Assembly (NCBI RefSeq): GCF_963169125.1
Contig: NC_084794.1
Location: forward strand, 86,721,018 to 86,785,017
DNA from: Humulus lupulus
Taxonomy: Eukaryota; Streptophyta; Magnoliopsida; Rosales; Cannabaceae
Length of the DNA: 64,000 bases
Direction: 5' to 3'
Shown piece by piece: positions 45,478-56,660 of this stretch (position 1 is the first letter of the stretch; every line of letters starts with the position of its first letter). The notes under the pieces were generated by a model, which searched no databases, was not told the DNA's origin, and saw only the letters and a list, made by a program, of their open reading frames with translations. The position numbers and the translations under genes were made by a program.

Positions 45478-47830
45478 TGTAACACCCCAAGTTGCTAATA
45501 AGGTTTAGGACCTTGATTAGCATGCCTGAAGGGCAATAAGTGAATTAACATGATAATATATGAATTTAAATGAGTATGTGATTAGAATGCATGTTTAGGT
45601 GGTATAAATATGCATGTGGACCCCGTTTGCATGATAGGGGTAAATTGGTAATTTTAGCCCGCTGAGGGCATAAATGTGATAATTGTATTATGTGATTTGT
45701 ACCGCGTGAGTGCGGTGATGTTAATGTGATGCACGTGCCGAGACAGTCCTAGAGAGCTAGTTAATTTAAAAGTCACAACAGGATTTCATACCTGGCTCGG
45801 GAGGACCCTAGGGGTACTTTGGGAATCTTGTAAATTCGAGAATTAGTGGTTAATGGTTATTGGTGATTGAGTAACCTGTGTAACCATTAGTAACTGCTGA
45901 GAGTAACAAGTTTAGATGGAAGAATGGTAGAATTGTAAAATAGGTGAAAGGACAAGAGTGCCCTTGAGGTTTAGTTAGGAAGGAATTCTTATGGAAGGGT
46001 AAAGTGGTCATTAGGCAAGGGTTAGATAAGGTTCAGCTGAGGGAAAAAGGATTCACGTTCTACACTTTATCATTTTGGTTTATGCTGAATTTGAAGAAAA
46101 GGCTAGAAAGGAAGGGAAGCAAGGAGGAGGGGCTGGAACTTGAAACCGAGGAGGAAATTCAAAGGAGTTTGAGGCAACCAAAACCAGATTTAAGCTAGGA
46201 TTGTTCAAAGGTAAGAATTGTGCTCTATTTTTGTTAAATTTAAGTTTGAATTTTCAGAGATTGAGTGTGGGAACCTAAAGGAAATATGGATGGTTTTGCT
46301 TGGAAATTCAGTTAGGATAACCAAGAGGAAAGAGGTTTGAGGCTAGAATTGAGAGGAGTTCAAGCTGAGTTTTGATTGAGGTAAGAATCCTTAGCATGTT
46401 TAATTTTTGTATCTGATGTGGTTTAAGATTTTAGAGGCATGATTTATAGTTTTCAAGCTCTGATTTAAGTCTTGGAAGCCATGGTTTAAGTTTCAGGAAT
46501 TTGAAACTCAAGAATGGATTTTGAGTGTGATTGTGTAATTGAGTTTGTTTTTTATGTTTATAGGATGTTAAAGGGTTCATTTGGGGTTTTAAATTGATTT
46601 TGGGGCTTAGGTACTTGTTTGGGTTAAATTGGAGTTGTTTTGGCTCGGGAAAATGCAGGGGGAAAACCCAGAAATCTGGGTTCGCGTAGGGGCGCCACGG
46701 CCCTGTTCTTTGGTGCCACGGCGCAAGCATGCATCAGGATTAGGGGAAGGCCTCTGGGCGCCACGGCCCTAGGCCATTTTTGACAGCCAAATATTGTATT
46801 TTTAGGGCTTTTCCCCAGGGACTCGGGGGATGGTTCCAATGCATTGTTTTAGGGAATTAGAGGTCCCGAAAGTACGGGATTGGTCCCGGGAAGTTGTTTT
46901 GGGATTAGTTAGTATTAAAAGTGTTTTATATGTGTTGTGACTAGGATTTTGGAGAGGCTCGTGATAGAGGACCGTGCTTGTGACCTTGGTGCATCGGAAA
47001 GCTCGGGATACAGGTAAGAAAAATGTAACACCCGTAGAGCAGGGCATGGGCCCATAGTGTGGTTGCAGGGCACAGACCTAGATAGTATCATTGCTAAGAT
47101 GTAGCTTTAAATTAATTATTATATGTTTGATTATTTTTTGAGATTGCTAAATGTGGTTATAGCAAAAGAACGGCAAAGGAGCCGGGAACGGCGAAGGCCA
47201 AGAACGGCAGTGGGGCCGGGAATACCACTTAGCACATGGAGTGCTTGTGGTTAGGGTGAGACCCCAATGGATACATGGGATATCCTTACGGTGTAGACAG
47301 AGATCCTAGGTTTTGGTAACGCTTCTTGGACGGCATGGCCGTATATGTGTTTAAATCTTTTGGACTGTCTAACTAGATATGAGTTATCTGCTATAATGAT
47401 TGTATGATATGCATATGTTATGTGTTGTATGAGTTTTCTTGCTAGGCTTCGGCTCGCGGGTGCTCTGTGTTGCAGGTAAGGGCAAAGAGAAAGTCAACCA
47501 GCCATGAGTACGGAGAGCGTGGGGGCTGCGCGTACATGTTTGGCCTGCCCAACTGCTTTAGTTGGGGGAATTTTGAGAAATGGTTGTATTAAACTATGAT
47601 TTTGATAATTAGTCATCTGTAAACCTATTTTGAATTTTAAATATTTTACAAACCTCGTTTTGGGATCCCGAATGTTAAACTTTTGAATTTTAATGAAATT
47701 GAGTACTTTTAAAGATTACAGCCTTGACTTCCTGTTTAATCACACTTTTGTTCTAAAAACCTCGCTTAGCGAGTTAACTGCACTTTATAAACTCACTTAG
47801 TAATGGCTCTAAGCTAGTAGGGCGTTACAA
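45478..47830 (+). repeat. 5' LTR of B1
   Basis: 2,353 bp from TGTAACACCCC to GGGCGTTACA. A weak TATA-like TTTTATATGT lies near 46924-46933. The 15-mer GGGCGCCACGGCCCT occurs twice, at 46690-46704 and 46756-46770, with a partial GGTGCCACGGCGC between them. A second TGTAACACCC at 47026 falls inside the LTR and is not its start. ORFs 46004-46198 and the minus-strand set 46431-47047 are not conserved. Confidence 0.9.
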
Positions 47831-47833
47831 CTT

Positions 47834-47845
47834 GGTATCAGAGCG
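47834..47845 (+). promoter_or_regulatory. Primer-binding site of B1
   Basis: TGGTATCAGAGC, three bases after the LTR end, is the exact plant initiator-Met tRNA complement. Confidence 0.95.
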
Positions 47846-48167
47846 AGCCAAGGTTTATTTGTTCTGGAGATTGACCGAACATGTACGCACACTGCCATTG
47901 AAAAGCTCGACTCAGGGTTGATTGGTATGGTTGATTAATATACTTGAATATGTGTTTGAATGCCTTGTTTGCCAGCTTAGTTCATAAAGAGCATGATGAG
48001 TAAGATAACATATGCATGATGCCAGGGCAAGGCCCGTTGTGTGTTATATGCTATTTGTATCTTGTTTGGATTGTTGATCTTGGTTTGTTGTTGAGATTGG
48101 GAGGTGGAATTGGATTTTGTTATCATGCGTGATGAGCGGTGTCACTGATTGCAGGCATATCATTGTA

Positions 48168-49240
48168 ATGCCTCGGCAATCATCTAGACTCCGCGACAAC
48201 AGAGCCGAGGATGACAATCAGGGTCAGGATCCTCCACCTGCCCCACAGAACTGGCAACAGATATTGGCAAAAATGGAGGCTAGATTACAGAGAATGGAGG
48301 AAGAACTTCGTCAGATGAGGCAGCAGGCCCCTTCACAGGTTACAAGGTTTCCAATACAGCAGAATGTGGCACCAGTGCCGATTCAGCCTGTGGTTGAGAA
48401 CAGGTGGGAACCCTTGTACGAAAGATTCAGGAAGCAACAACCTCCTACCTTTGAGGGTGGGTCAGACCCATTGCGGGCCGAGCAGTGGATGAATATGATT
48501 TCCTTGATCTTAGACTTTATGAGGGTCGAAGGAAATGAAAGGGTAGCTTGTGCTAGCTACATGCTTAGGGAGGATGCCCGCATCTGGTGGGATGTAGTGA
48601 GCCAGCGGAGGAATGTTGCAGTCATGACATGGGAAGAATTTAAGAGTATCTTTAATGAGAAATACTACAGCATAGAAGTTCGAGCTGCGAAGGTTGATGA
48701 GTTTATCAACCTGACTCAGAACAGGTTGTCAGTTACTGAGTATGCCCTGAGATTCGACAGACTGGCGAAGTTTGCGCCAGACTTAGTATCGACAGATGCG
48801 GCCAGGAGAGATAGATTTATACGGGGGTTGAATGTGATGATCGCCCGTGATGTGAATATTACATTGATTCCAGAGACCACTACTTATGCTCAAGCGGTGG
48901 ATAAGGCCCTTACTGCAGAGAGGGCTGAGGATCAGATATGGAAGGACAGCACTGTTAGGCGCGATGCCAGGAGGACGGTGCCTCCTTTTGTTGGGTCTAG
49001 TCGGGGCAGTGGCCCCAGTGAGCAGAAAAGAAGGGTTCCAGATTCATTTACTCCTCCTAGTTCTGATCGGAGGGTGCGGGGTTCTGTTGGTGGCTGTCAA
49101 GGCAGTGGTGACAACTGGAGGAGTTTTCCAGTGTGCCCTCGATGCAAGCGACGACATCAGGGTGAGTGTCGGATTAGGGCATGTGTTTATATGTGGGAGT
49201 GTCAACCACTTGAAGAAAGACTGCCCACAAGTTAAGAAAG
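48168..49240 (+). pseudogene. Gag of B1
   Basis: I choose the ATG at 48168 (MPRQSSRLRDNRAEDDNQ), because family gags begin with a short basic stretch; the frame also has an upstream ATG at 48117. Next are a coiled coil (LAKMEARLQRMEEELRQMRQ), the capsid (QPPTFEGGSDPLRAEQWM, DARIWWDVVSQRRNV, IFNEKYYSIEVRAAK, YALRFDRLAKFAPDL), and a basic tail. The zinc knuckle is destroyed. [12 protein letters not shown] is followed by a frameshift near 49180-49190, and its first Cys is lost in [14 protein letters not shown]. Confidence 0.88.
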
Positions 49241-50568
49241 AAGAGCCAAAGCAGGGAGACAGTCTCGCTCCTGCCAGGGTATTCGCTTTGACTCAGACTG
49301 AGGTGGAGGCTAGTCCCTCAGTTGTGACAGGTCAGATCTCTAGCGCTGGTTCTTTATATACTGCATTGATTGATTCAGGGGCTACCCACTCATTTGTATC
49401 TGCTAGGGTGATAGACCAACTTTGTAGACCTAGTAGTGTGTATGCTAGAGGTTTTCAAACTTTGTTGCCAACAGGAGAACTGGTAGTCTCTAGGAAATGG
49501 GTTAGAGGATTACCAATAGAGATAGATGGTAGAGAATTATTTGTTGATTTGGTTGAATTAGACATGGATGACTTTGATATGATATTAGGAATGGATTGGA
49601 TAACGAGGTATGGAGCGACGATTGATTGCAAGCGGCGTATGGTGACTTTTGAACCAGAAGGTGAGGTACCTTTTGTGTTTGTGGGGACGGTGAATGGACC
49701 GCGAGTGCCTATGATCTCAGCACTGAAGGCTAGAGACCTGATGCAGGAAGGTTGCATAGGATTCCTAGCGAGTGTTGTAGATACCTCCAAGGTGGAGACA
49801 GTGGGACCGAATGAAACCAGATTGGTGTATGAGTTTCCAGACTTATTTCCAGCAGACTTGTCGGGGTTGCTGCCACAGCGGGAGATTGAATTCTTCATAG
49901 AGTTGGCACTGGGGGTGGAGCTAGTTTCCAGGGCACCCTATAGAATGGCTCCGGCGGAGTTAAAGGAATTAAAGATCCAGTTACAGGAATTGTTGGATTT
50001 GGGGTTTATCAGACCGAGTTTCTTGCCATGGGGTGCTCCAGTGCTATTTGTTAAGAAAAAGGATGGGTCGCTTAGGATGTGCATTGATTACAGGGAGTTG
50101 AATAAGTTGACCATTAAGAATAAGTATCCATTACCTAGGATTGATGATTTATTTGATCAACTTCAGGGGAGTACGGTGTTTTCAAAGATTGTTCTTCGGT
50201 TAGGCTATCATCAGTTGAGAATTAAAGAGGAGGACATATCGAAGACAGCTTTTCGGACAAGGTACGGGCATTATGAATTTCTGGTTATGTCCTTTGGATT
50301 AACTAATGCCCCAGCAGATTTCATGGATATGATGAATATAATTTTCAAGGACTATCTGGATAAGTTTGTGAATGTATTTATCGACGATATACTAGTATAC
50401 TCCCGGTCAGAGACGGAGCATGAGCATCATTTACGCCTGGTGTTACAGCGATTGAGGGAGCACAAGTTATATGCCAAGTTTAGCAAGTGCAAGTTCTGGT
50501 TACTGCATGTTACATTTCTGGGCCATATCGTTAGAAGGAGGGGATACTGGTTGACCCAAGTAAGATAG
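49241..50568 (+). pseudogene. Protease and reverse transcriptase of B1
   Basis: One open frame (within 48886-50568). The protease site is intact ([15 protein letters not shown]), followed by [19 protein letters not shown] has [18 protein letters not shown] and [18 protein letters not shown]. Motif A reads [12 protein letters not shown], with Val replacing the catalytic Asp of [11 protein letters not shown]. Motif [10 protein letters not shown] is kept. A frameshift after FLGHIV ends the ORF at 50568. The Asp-to-Val change predicts a dead polymerase even without the frameshift. Confidence 0.9.
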
Positions 50569-51405
50569 CGGCAATGAGAGATTGGCCTAGACCGAGCAGT
50601 GTTCCTGAGGTCAGAAGTTGTCTTGGGTTGGCAGGATATTACCGGCGATTTGTAGAGGGGTTCCCCAGAATTGCTACTCCATTGACAGAGTTGACAAGAA
50701 AGAAGACCAAGTATGTGTGGACAGATCGGTGTGAGAACAGCTTCAAGGAGTTGAAGCAGCGATTGATTACTGCACCAGTGTTGAGCCTGCCGACAGACAA
50801 TGAAAAGTTTGTGGTTTATTGTGACGCTTCCAGACAGGGTTTGGAATGTGTGCTAATGCAAGATGGGAAGGTAATAGCTTATGCATCAAGGCAGTTAAAG
50901 GAGTACGAGCAGAGATATCCCACGCATGATCTAGAGTTAGCTGCAGTGGTGAAAAGTGTGAGATATATACTGACCACAAGAGTTTAAAGTATTTCTTTAC
51001 TCAAAAAGACTTGAATATGCGTCAAAGACGGTGGCTAGAATTGGCAAAGGACTATGATTATGACATCCTATATCATCCTGGGAAGGCTAATGTGGTGGCT
51101 GATGCATTGAGCCGGAAGGGCCCAAGACAGTTGTTTAGTTTGAGGCATGTATCAGACAGACTAGCTGAGGAGATGGCCAGAGCAGGTATAGAGTTAGTGG
51201 TTGGTAGGTTAGCCAACATAACTCTCCAGTCCACATTCCTCGAAAGGATTAAGGAAGCACAGGGAAAGGATCCCCAGTTAGTTGAACGTAGGGAGAATGT
51301 CTTAGCTGAAACGATTAAGGACTTCTCTATCTCAGAGATGGGCCAATTGAAGTACAAAAGACGAATTTGTGTACGATTGACTCAGATATTCGGCGAGAGA
51401 TTCTA
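50569..51405 (+). pseudogene. RT thumb and RNase H of B1
   Basis: The frame 50574-50987 reads [35 protein letters not shown], then RNase H Asp in [10 protein letters not shown] and Glu in [10 protein letters not shown] deletion removes the usual FALKIWRHYLYGE, and a frame change follows. [13 protein letters not shown] (third Asp) and [20 protein letters not shown] then resume, ending [10 protein letters not shown] (51011-51406). The integrase spacer follows with two Leu/Glu-rich stretches. Confidence 0.87.
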
Positions 51406-52600
51406 GATGAGTCTCATACCACTCCCTACTCTTTACACCCAGGTATTACGAAGATGTACCAATATTTGAAAGTTTTGTACTGGTGGTCAGGCATGAAGAG
51501 GGATGTGGTAGACTATGTGGCAAGGTGCCTAACTTGTTAGCAGATCAAGGCTGAGCATCAGAGGCTAGTAGGGTTATTACAGCCTCTAGGGATTCCCGAG
51601 TGGAAATGGGAAGATATTACCATGGACTTTGTGGTTGGATTGCGGAAGACCGTGGGTCAGCATGACTCCGTGTGGGTGATTGTGGATGGGTATACTAATT
51701 CCACCCACTTTCTACCTGTGAGAACTACTTATACTGTGGCGCAGTACGCTGAGCTTTATGTGAAGGAAATTGTCCGACTTCATGGGGCTCCGAGGTCGAT
51801 AGTATCCGACAGAGACCCCACCTTCACCTCCAAGTTTTGGGAGAGCCTACAGAAGGCAATGGGCACACGGCTACGATTCAGTACCGCTTATCATCCTCAG
51901 ACAGATGGATAGTCTGAGAGGACAATTCAGATATTGGAGGATATGTTACGAGCCTGTGTGTTATATTTTGGGGGATCTTGGAACAAATATTTCCCATTGA
52001 TTGAGTTCTCGTACAACAACAGCTATCAGGCGACTATCGGAGTGGCTCCGTATGAGATGCTGTATGGGAGGAAGTGCAGGTCGCCGATACACTGGGATGA
52101 GACAGGTGAGAGAAGATATTTAGGTCCTGAGATGGTTCAGAGGACCAATGAGGCAATTGAGAAGATTAGAGCACGTATGCTCGCCTCCCAGAGTCGCTAG
52201 AAGAGTTACTCAGATCTGAGACGCAGGGGTGTAGAGTTTCAGGTCGCCGATCATGTGTTCCTCAGGGTTTCACCCCTGAAAGGAGTGAAACGATTCGGTG
52301 TTCGGGGCAAGCTGAGTCCCAGGTTTTTTTGGCCCCTTTGAGGTTTTGGAACAATTTGGAGAGGTGGCCTACAGATTAGCAATGCCTCCAGCTCTATCAG
52401 GGGTTCATGATGTGTTTCATGTGTCCATGCTCCGGATATATGTATCAGATACTACTCATGTGTTGAGCTATGAGAATTTGGAGTTGGATCAGGATTTGTC
52501 ATACGAGGAGAAGCCTGTTCAGATCCTTGATAGGAAGGACAAAGTCTTGCGGAGCAATACCATCGCCTTGATTAAAGTGTTGTGGGGGAACAGCAAGGTT
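51406..52600 (+). pseudogene. Integrase of B1, truncated
   Basis: The HHCC module is readable (ESHTTPYSLHP, then CLTC before a TAG). The first Asp is in ITMDFVVGLRK (ORF 51622-51912), the second in SIVSDRDPTF. A TAG replaces Gln in TDG*SERT just before the catalytic Glu. The rest (51934-52200, [20 protein letters not shown]) meets another TAG after ASQSR. The C-terminal domain shows GKLSPRF, DVFHVSMLRIY and ALIKVLWGNSKVE, where it is cut. Confidence 0.88.
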
Positions 52601-53258
52601 GAACTTTCGTTCAACAGATGCCCAGAACTCAGTCAAAATCGTTCAAAGGCAGTTCCAAGAGGTTAAGGGATGTTTTAAGCTCAGATTCCACAGAGTTCAA
52701 AAATGCAAGGGTGGGGCCGATATATCGCCCCATAAAGGCGATATATCGCCTCCACTATGCTCCCGAGCCTCCGTTCGATCGTTCGTGCGTGCGAAGTCGA
52801 CGTGTTTTGTATCTTCCATAGGCGATGTATCATTATACGTTGATATATCAAACACGTATTTGCATTTTTTCAGCATATTTTGAATTGATAAAACAGCTTT
52901 GACTAAGTCTAAACGTGATCCTAACCGTTTCTGGAAGGTTCTAGAGCTTGTAGATTCTTCTTTTATTTACACTGTTCATCAAAAATACTTAAATACTTAA
53001 TAAACATGATTATGACAAATGTCACATTCTTAATAAGTCTATCTAAACCTTAGGTTATAATAAATATATTTCTAGGACCCGCAATATTAATCAAACCTTA
53101 TGTTATAATTAATATTTCTAAACTATAGGTTAAACTTATAAAATCCATTTCTATTGCTATGAGTTTCCAACTAAGTCCCGGCTTGAATAAAAATCCACGG
53201 AAACTAACATACTACTATTACTATCTAGCTAGCTAAGTAAATATTTTGGGACACTACA
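52601..53258 (-). repeat. 3' LTR of A4, truncated
   Basis: Matches the 5' LTR from GAATTTTCATTCAAC (59715) onward to its end GGGACACTACA at 53258, about 658 bp. It keeps a GGCCGATATATCGCCCC palindrome and AGGCGATATATCGCCT at 52719-52752, but lacks the TATA, R and U5 parts. The sense strand U3 is therefore retained. Confidence 0.88.
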
Positions 53259-53295
53259 ATTCTCCCCTACTTAAAAATAATTTTGTCCCCAAAAT

Positions 53296-54395
53296 TTACT
53301 TACCAAACAATTTCGGATACTGTGCCAACATGTCTTCCTCTAACTCTCACATTGCCTCCCGTTCATAACTATTACTCCATAGGACCTTGACTATCTGAAT
53401 ACTCTTAGACAGTAAATCCTTCATCCCTCTATCTAGGATGCTAACCGGTCGTTCCTCGTAACTCAGGTCTTTCTGGAGTGCTATCATATCGTACTTGAGG
53501 ACATGAGATGGGTCTGAGACATATCTATGCAGCATCGATATGTGGAACACATTGTGGCTATCTACTAGAGCTGGCGGTAGGGCTAATCTATATACAATTG
53601 TTCCCACCTTGTCTAATATCTCAGAAGGACCTATAAAGTGGGGACTAAGCTTTTCTTTCTTCCCAAAATGCTTCACACCTTTCATAGGATATATCTTTAA
53701 GAATACTTGATCTTTGACTTTGAATTCCACATCACGTCGCTTGGCATCCGCATAACTTTTCTTGCGACTTTGAGCAGCGAGCATACACTTTTCTAATCTG
53801 TGCTACTGCATCCTGAGCCTCTCTAACATGCCTTTCTCCTACCTCGTCCCAATGTAACGGCGATCGACATCTCCTTCCATAAAGTAACTCATAAGGTGCC
53901 ATCCCGGTCATTGACTAGTAACTATTGTTGTAGGAGAATTCTATCAGCGGCAAATACTTACTCCATGATCCTCCGAAGTCAAGTACACAAGCACGCAACA
54001 TATCTTCTAAATTTTTTATGGTACGCTCGGACTGATCGTCGGTCTAAGGATGAAATGTCGTACTAAGACTTAACTTGGTACCCATAGCTTGCTGCAAGCT
54101 TCCCCAAAATCTCGATGTAAACACCGATCCTCTATCAGATACTATGGTCTTAGGGATTCCATACAGTCATACTATTTCTCGGACAAAACATCTGCGTACT
54201 GATATGCTGTGTGCGTAGTTTTGACAGGCAGGAAGTGAGCTGACTTGGTTAGTCTATCTACTACTACCCAAGATGAGTCATGCTGGTTATTTGTTTGTGG
54301 CAGTCCTGTCATGAAATCCATGGCTATGTCATCCCACTTCCATTACAGAATACTAAGCGGTTGCAATAAGCCTACAGGCCGCTGATGTTTTGCTT
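53296..54395 (-). pseudogene. Integrase core and C-terminus of A4
   Basis: The ORF 53347-53784 covers LSPHFIGPSEILDKVG, NVFHISMLHRY and KVLWSNSYEREAM. The Trp of ATWELEE is a TGA. The frame goes on to the natural TAA at 53296. The catalytic core between 53800 and 54395 is frameshifted with short losses. The VRNAQEAVA segment present in A2 is partly deleted near 53810-53835. The GPF motif is changed to GPS. Confidence 0.8.
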
Positions 54396-54938
54396 TCACT
54401 TGCTGGCATCTAAGCATTTAGACACATACTCTACTACATCTTTCTTCATTCCTGGCCACCAATACAATGCCTTAAGGTCATGAGTCATCTTGGTCGACCC
54501 TGGGTCAACTGAGTATGGGATATTGTGCGCTTCTTCGAAAATCTTCATCTTAATTCCATGATCATTCGGCACGTATACCCGATCCTTATATCTCAAGAAC
54601 CCCTGTCCTGGTATAGAGAAACATGTGGCCTTGCCCTCTTTGACTGCAGCTATGTAAAATACTAATGTGTCATCATGCCCTTGCCCAATCCGTATATCTT
54701 CTAACAAACTTGACTGGATGGACAAGTTATTCAGTTTACCAATGACTACTTCTATTCCGACATTGATCAGCTCTTACTGAAGCAACTTTTCTATTCCAGA
54801 TAACGCTGCTAGATTCCCATAATTTTTCCTTCTTAACGCATCAGCAACTACATTTGCTTTTCTTGGGTGGTATAGGATTTCGCAGTCATAATCCTTTACT
54901 AATTCTAATCACCTGCACTACCTCATGTTGAGCACCTT
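54396..54938 (-). pseudogene. Integrase N-terminal domain and RNase H end of A4
   Basis: The ORF 54396-54725 shows LSIQSSLLEDIRIGQGHDDT, the zinc-binding His pair in EEAHNIPYSVDPGS (the second His is Asp here) and KALYWWPGMKKDVVEYVSKC with a frame loss after the first Cys. Upstream, 54726-54938 holds the RNase H tail (VVADALRRKNYG-like) and the KDYDC region with stops. Confidence 0.75.
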
Positions 54939-55337
54939 CTATGTGAAGAAATATTTTAAGCTTTTGTAGTTCATATAAATCTCACACTGTTCTCCATAAT
55001 GATAGTGGCACCATATTTTCAATGCGAAGACCACCGCTGCCAACTCCATATTGTGCGTTGGATAGTGTTGCTCGTATTCCTTCTGCTGCCTTGAGGCGTA
55101 GGCTATTGCTTTGTCATTTTGCATCAGCACACAACCCAAACCTTGCTTCGACGCATCATAGTAGACTACAAACTTGTCATTGGGTGTCGGTACACAAAGT
55201 ACTGGTGCTGAGCATAGCTTATCCTTAAGAAACTGGAAGCTCTCTTCACACTTATCCGTCCTGTTGAACCTTTGTTGTTTCTGGGTCAGGTTGGTAAGTG
55301 GAGTGGCTATCATAGAAAAGAATTTTACAACCTCCAA
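54939..55337 (-). pseudogene. RNase H of A4
   Basis: A 132-codon ORF with [19 protein letters not shown], Asp in [10 protein letters not shown] and Glu in HNMELAAVV. The third catalytic Asp, normally in EIYTDHKSL, is Asn in [10 protein letters not shown] stop follows KYFFT. The ORFs on the plus strand at 55022-55228 and 55174-55368 are shadows. Confidence 0.85.
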
Positions 55338-56100
55338 TAATAGCCTGCTAGCCCAAGAAAACTTCTAACCTCTGACGCATTCTCAAGTCTTGGCCAATCC
55401 TTCACAGCCTCTACCTTAGCTGGGTCTACAACAACTCCATCCTTGGATACTATGTGGCTGAGGAATGCTACTTGCGAAAGCCAAAATTCGCACTTCTTGA
55501 ACTTGGCGTAAAGTTGATACTCCTTCAGTCGCAACATGGTCATTCTTAAATGTTCCTCGTGCTCGACTTCATCCTTGGAGTACACCAAAATATTTTCGAT
55601 GAATACTATGATGAATTTGTCCAAGTAATCCTTGAAGACCCGATTCATTAAATCCATTAATGTGGTTGGAGCATTGTTAAGGCCAAAAGACATAACTACA
55701 AACTCGTAATGTCCATAACGAGTTCTAAAAGTTGTCTTGGGAATATTCTCTTCCCGTACCTTGAGCTAGTGATACCCGGACCATAAATCAATCTTAGAAA
55801 ACACGGTCACTCCTCGGAGTTGATCAAACATGTCGTCAATCTGGGGTAGCGGGTACTTATTCTTAATTGTCACCTTATTCAGCTCGCCGTAATCTATACA
55901 CATCTGCATGCTTCCATCCTTTTTCTTCACAAATAGAACTGAGGCTCCACATGGTGAATGTCTTGGTCTAATGAAACCCAAGTCTAAGAGTTCTTGTAGT
56001 TCCATCTTCAAATCCTTGAGTTCGTTTGGTGCCATCTAGTGTGGTGCCTTTGAGATAGGCTCGGTTCCCGGTACTAGCTCGATTGTGAAGTCAATTTCCC
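55338..56100 (-). pseudogene. Reverse transcriptase of A4
   Basis: Two ORFs (55766-56035 and 55325-55693). Motif A retains its Asp in [11 protein letters not shown], with a stop where Gln is expected. Motif C, FIDD in other copies, reads FIENILVYS, losing both Asp residues of the pair. The N-terminal finger reads [13 protein letters not shown]. The thumb retains FLGLAGYYW before the frame ends. Confidence 0.87.
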
Positions 56101-56660
56101 GAGTCGGCGACAACTCTGGTAAGTCGTCAGGAAATACTTTTGGGAATTCTTTTATAATGCGGACGTCTCTAACCTTTAGATGTGTTTCCTTTACCACATT
56201 CATGACACTGGCTAAGAATGTGTGACATCATTTCTCTATCATCCTCTGAGTTTTGAGAGATGAACTAAGTGGTGTCCGTAGTATTGAAACTTTTCCCATA
56301 AAACATAGTCTCTGACCGTCGGGAGTCTCGAACATCACTTGCTTGCGTCTACAGTCGATGGTTGCACCATACCTTGCTAGCCAATCTATGCCCAATATTA
56401 CGTCAAAGTCTTTGATCTGTAGCTCTATCAGGTCTCTTTCTAGTTCTACGTCCTCGATTTTGATCGGTACACCTCGTACTATCCGTGATGATAGGACTTT
56501 GACGGCAATTTTGTCACAAACCTAGTTCTAAATATTTCACAAGATTTGTCTAATTTCCCTATCATTCCTAACGAGATATACGACTGTGTTGCTCCTGAAT
56601 CAAATAATACTGAACATATATTATCAAGGATAGGAATCTGACCTGTGACCACTTTTTTAT
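56101..56660 (-). pseudogene. Protease and linker of A4
   Basis: The active site LFDSGATQSYIS is intact, at the end of the ORF 56479-57192. Beyond FVTKLPS a deletion of about 12 bp with frame change precedes the rest (the [14 protein letters not shown] region, reverse of 56343-56400, carries one altered residue). The linker to RT is decayed. Plus-strand ORF 56343-56525 is a shadow. Confidence 0.8.

Larger units (their letters stand above)
45478..52600 (+). mobile_element. Ty3/gypsy element B1 (family B), plus strand, 3' end deleted
   Basis: A 5' LTR, iMet PBS, gag, protease, RT, RNase H and integrase run forward and stop inside the chromodomain-like tail at KVLWGNSKVE, where a truncated family A LTR takes over. 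The 3' LTR is absent. The junction shares TTGAA between both partners. The element carries frameshifts in the zinc knuckle, after RT and in integrase, and a motif-A mutation in RT. Confidence 0.92.

Noticed and set aside
47026..47036. TGTAACACCC at 47026 as a possible LTR start
   Set aside because: Matching position in other B LTRs is internal; the true start at 45478 gives a length equal to the B solo LTR.
46431..47047. Cluster of minus-strand ORFs up to 99 codons in the B1 5' LTR
   Set aside because: They are antisense to the LTR, follow low-complexity composition, and are not conserved in the other B LTRs.
48117..48167. Upstream ATG at 48117 as the gag start of B1
   Set aside because: The extra 17 codons are Cys/His-containing leader sequence; gag of this type starts with the basic MPRQ segment at 48168.
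49455..49898. 147-codon minus-strand ORF opposite B1 protease
   Set aside because: Shadow of the pol frame; Ser/Thr/Asn-rich composition mirrors the coding strand.
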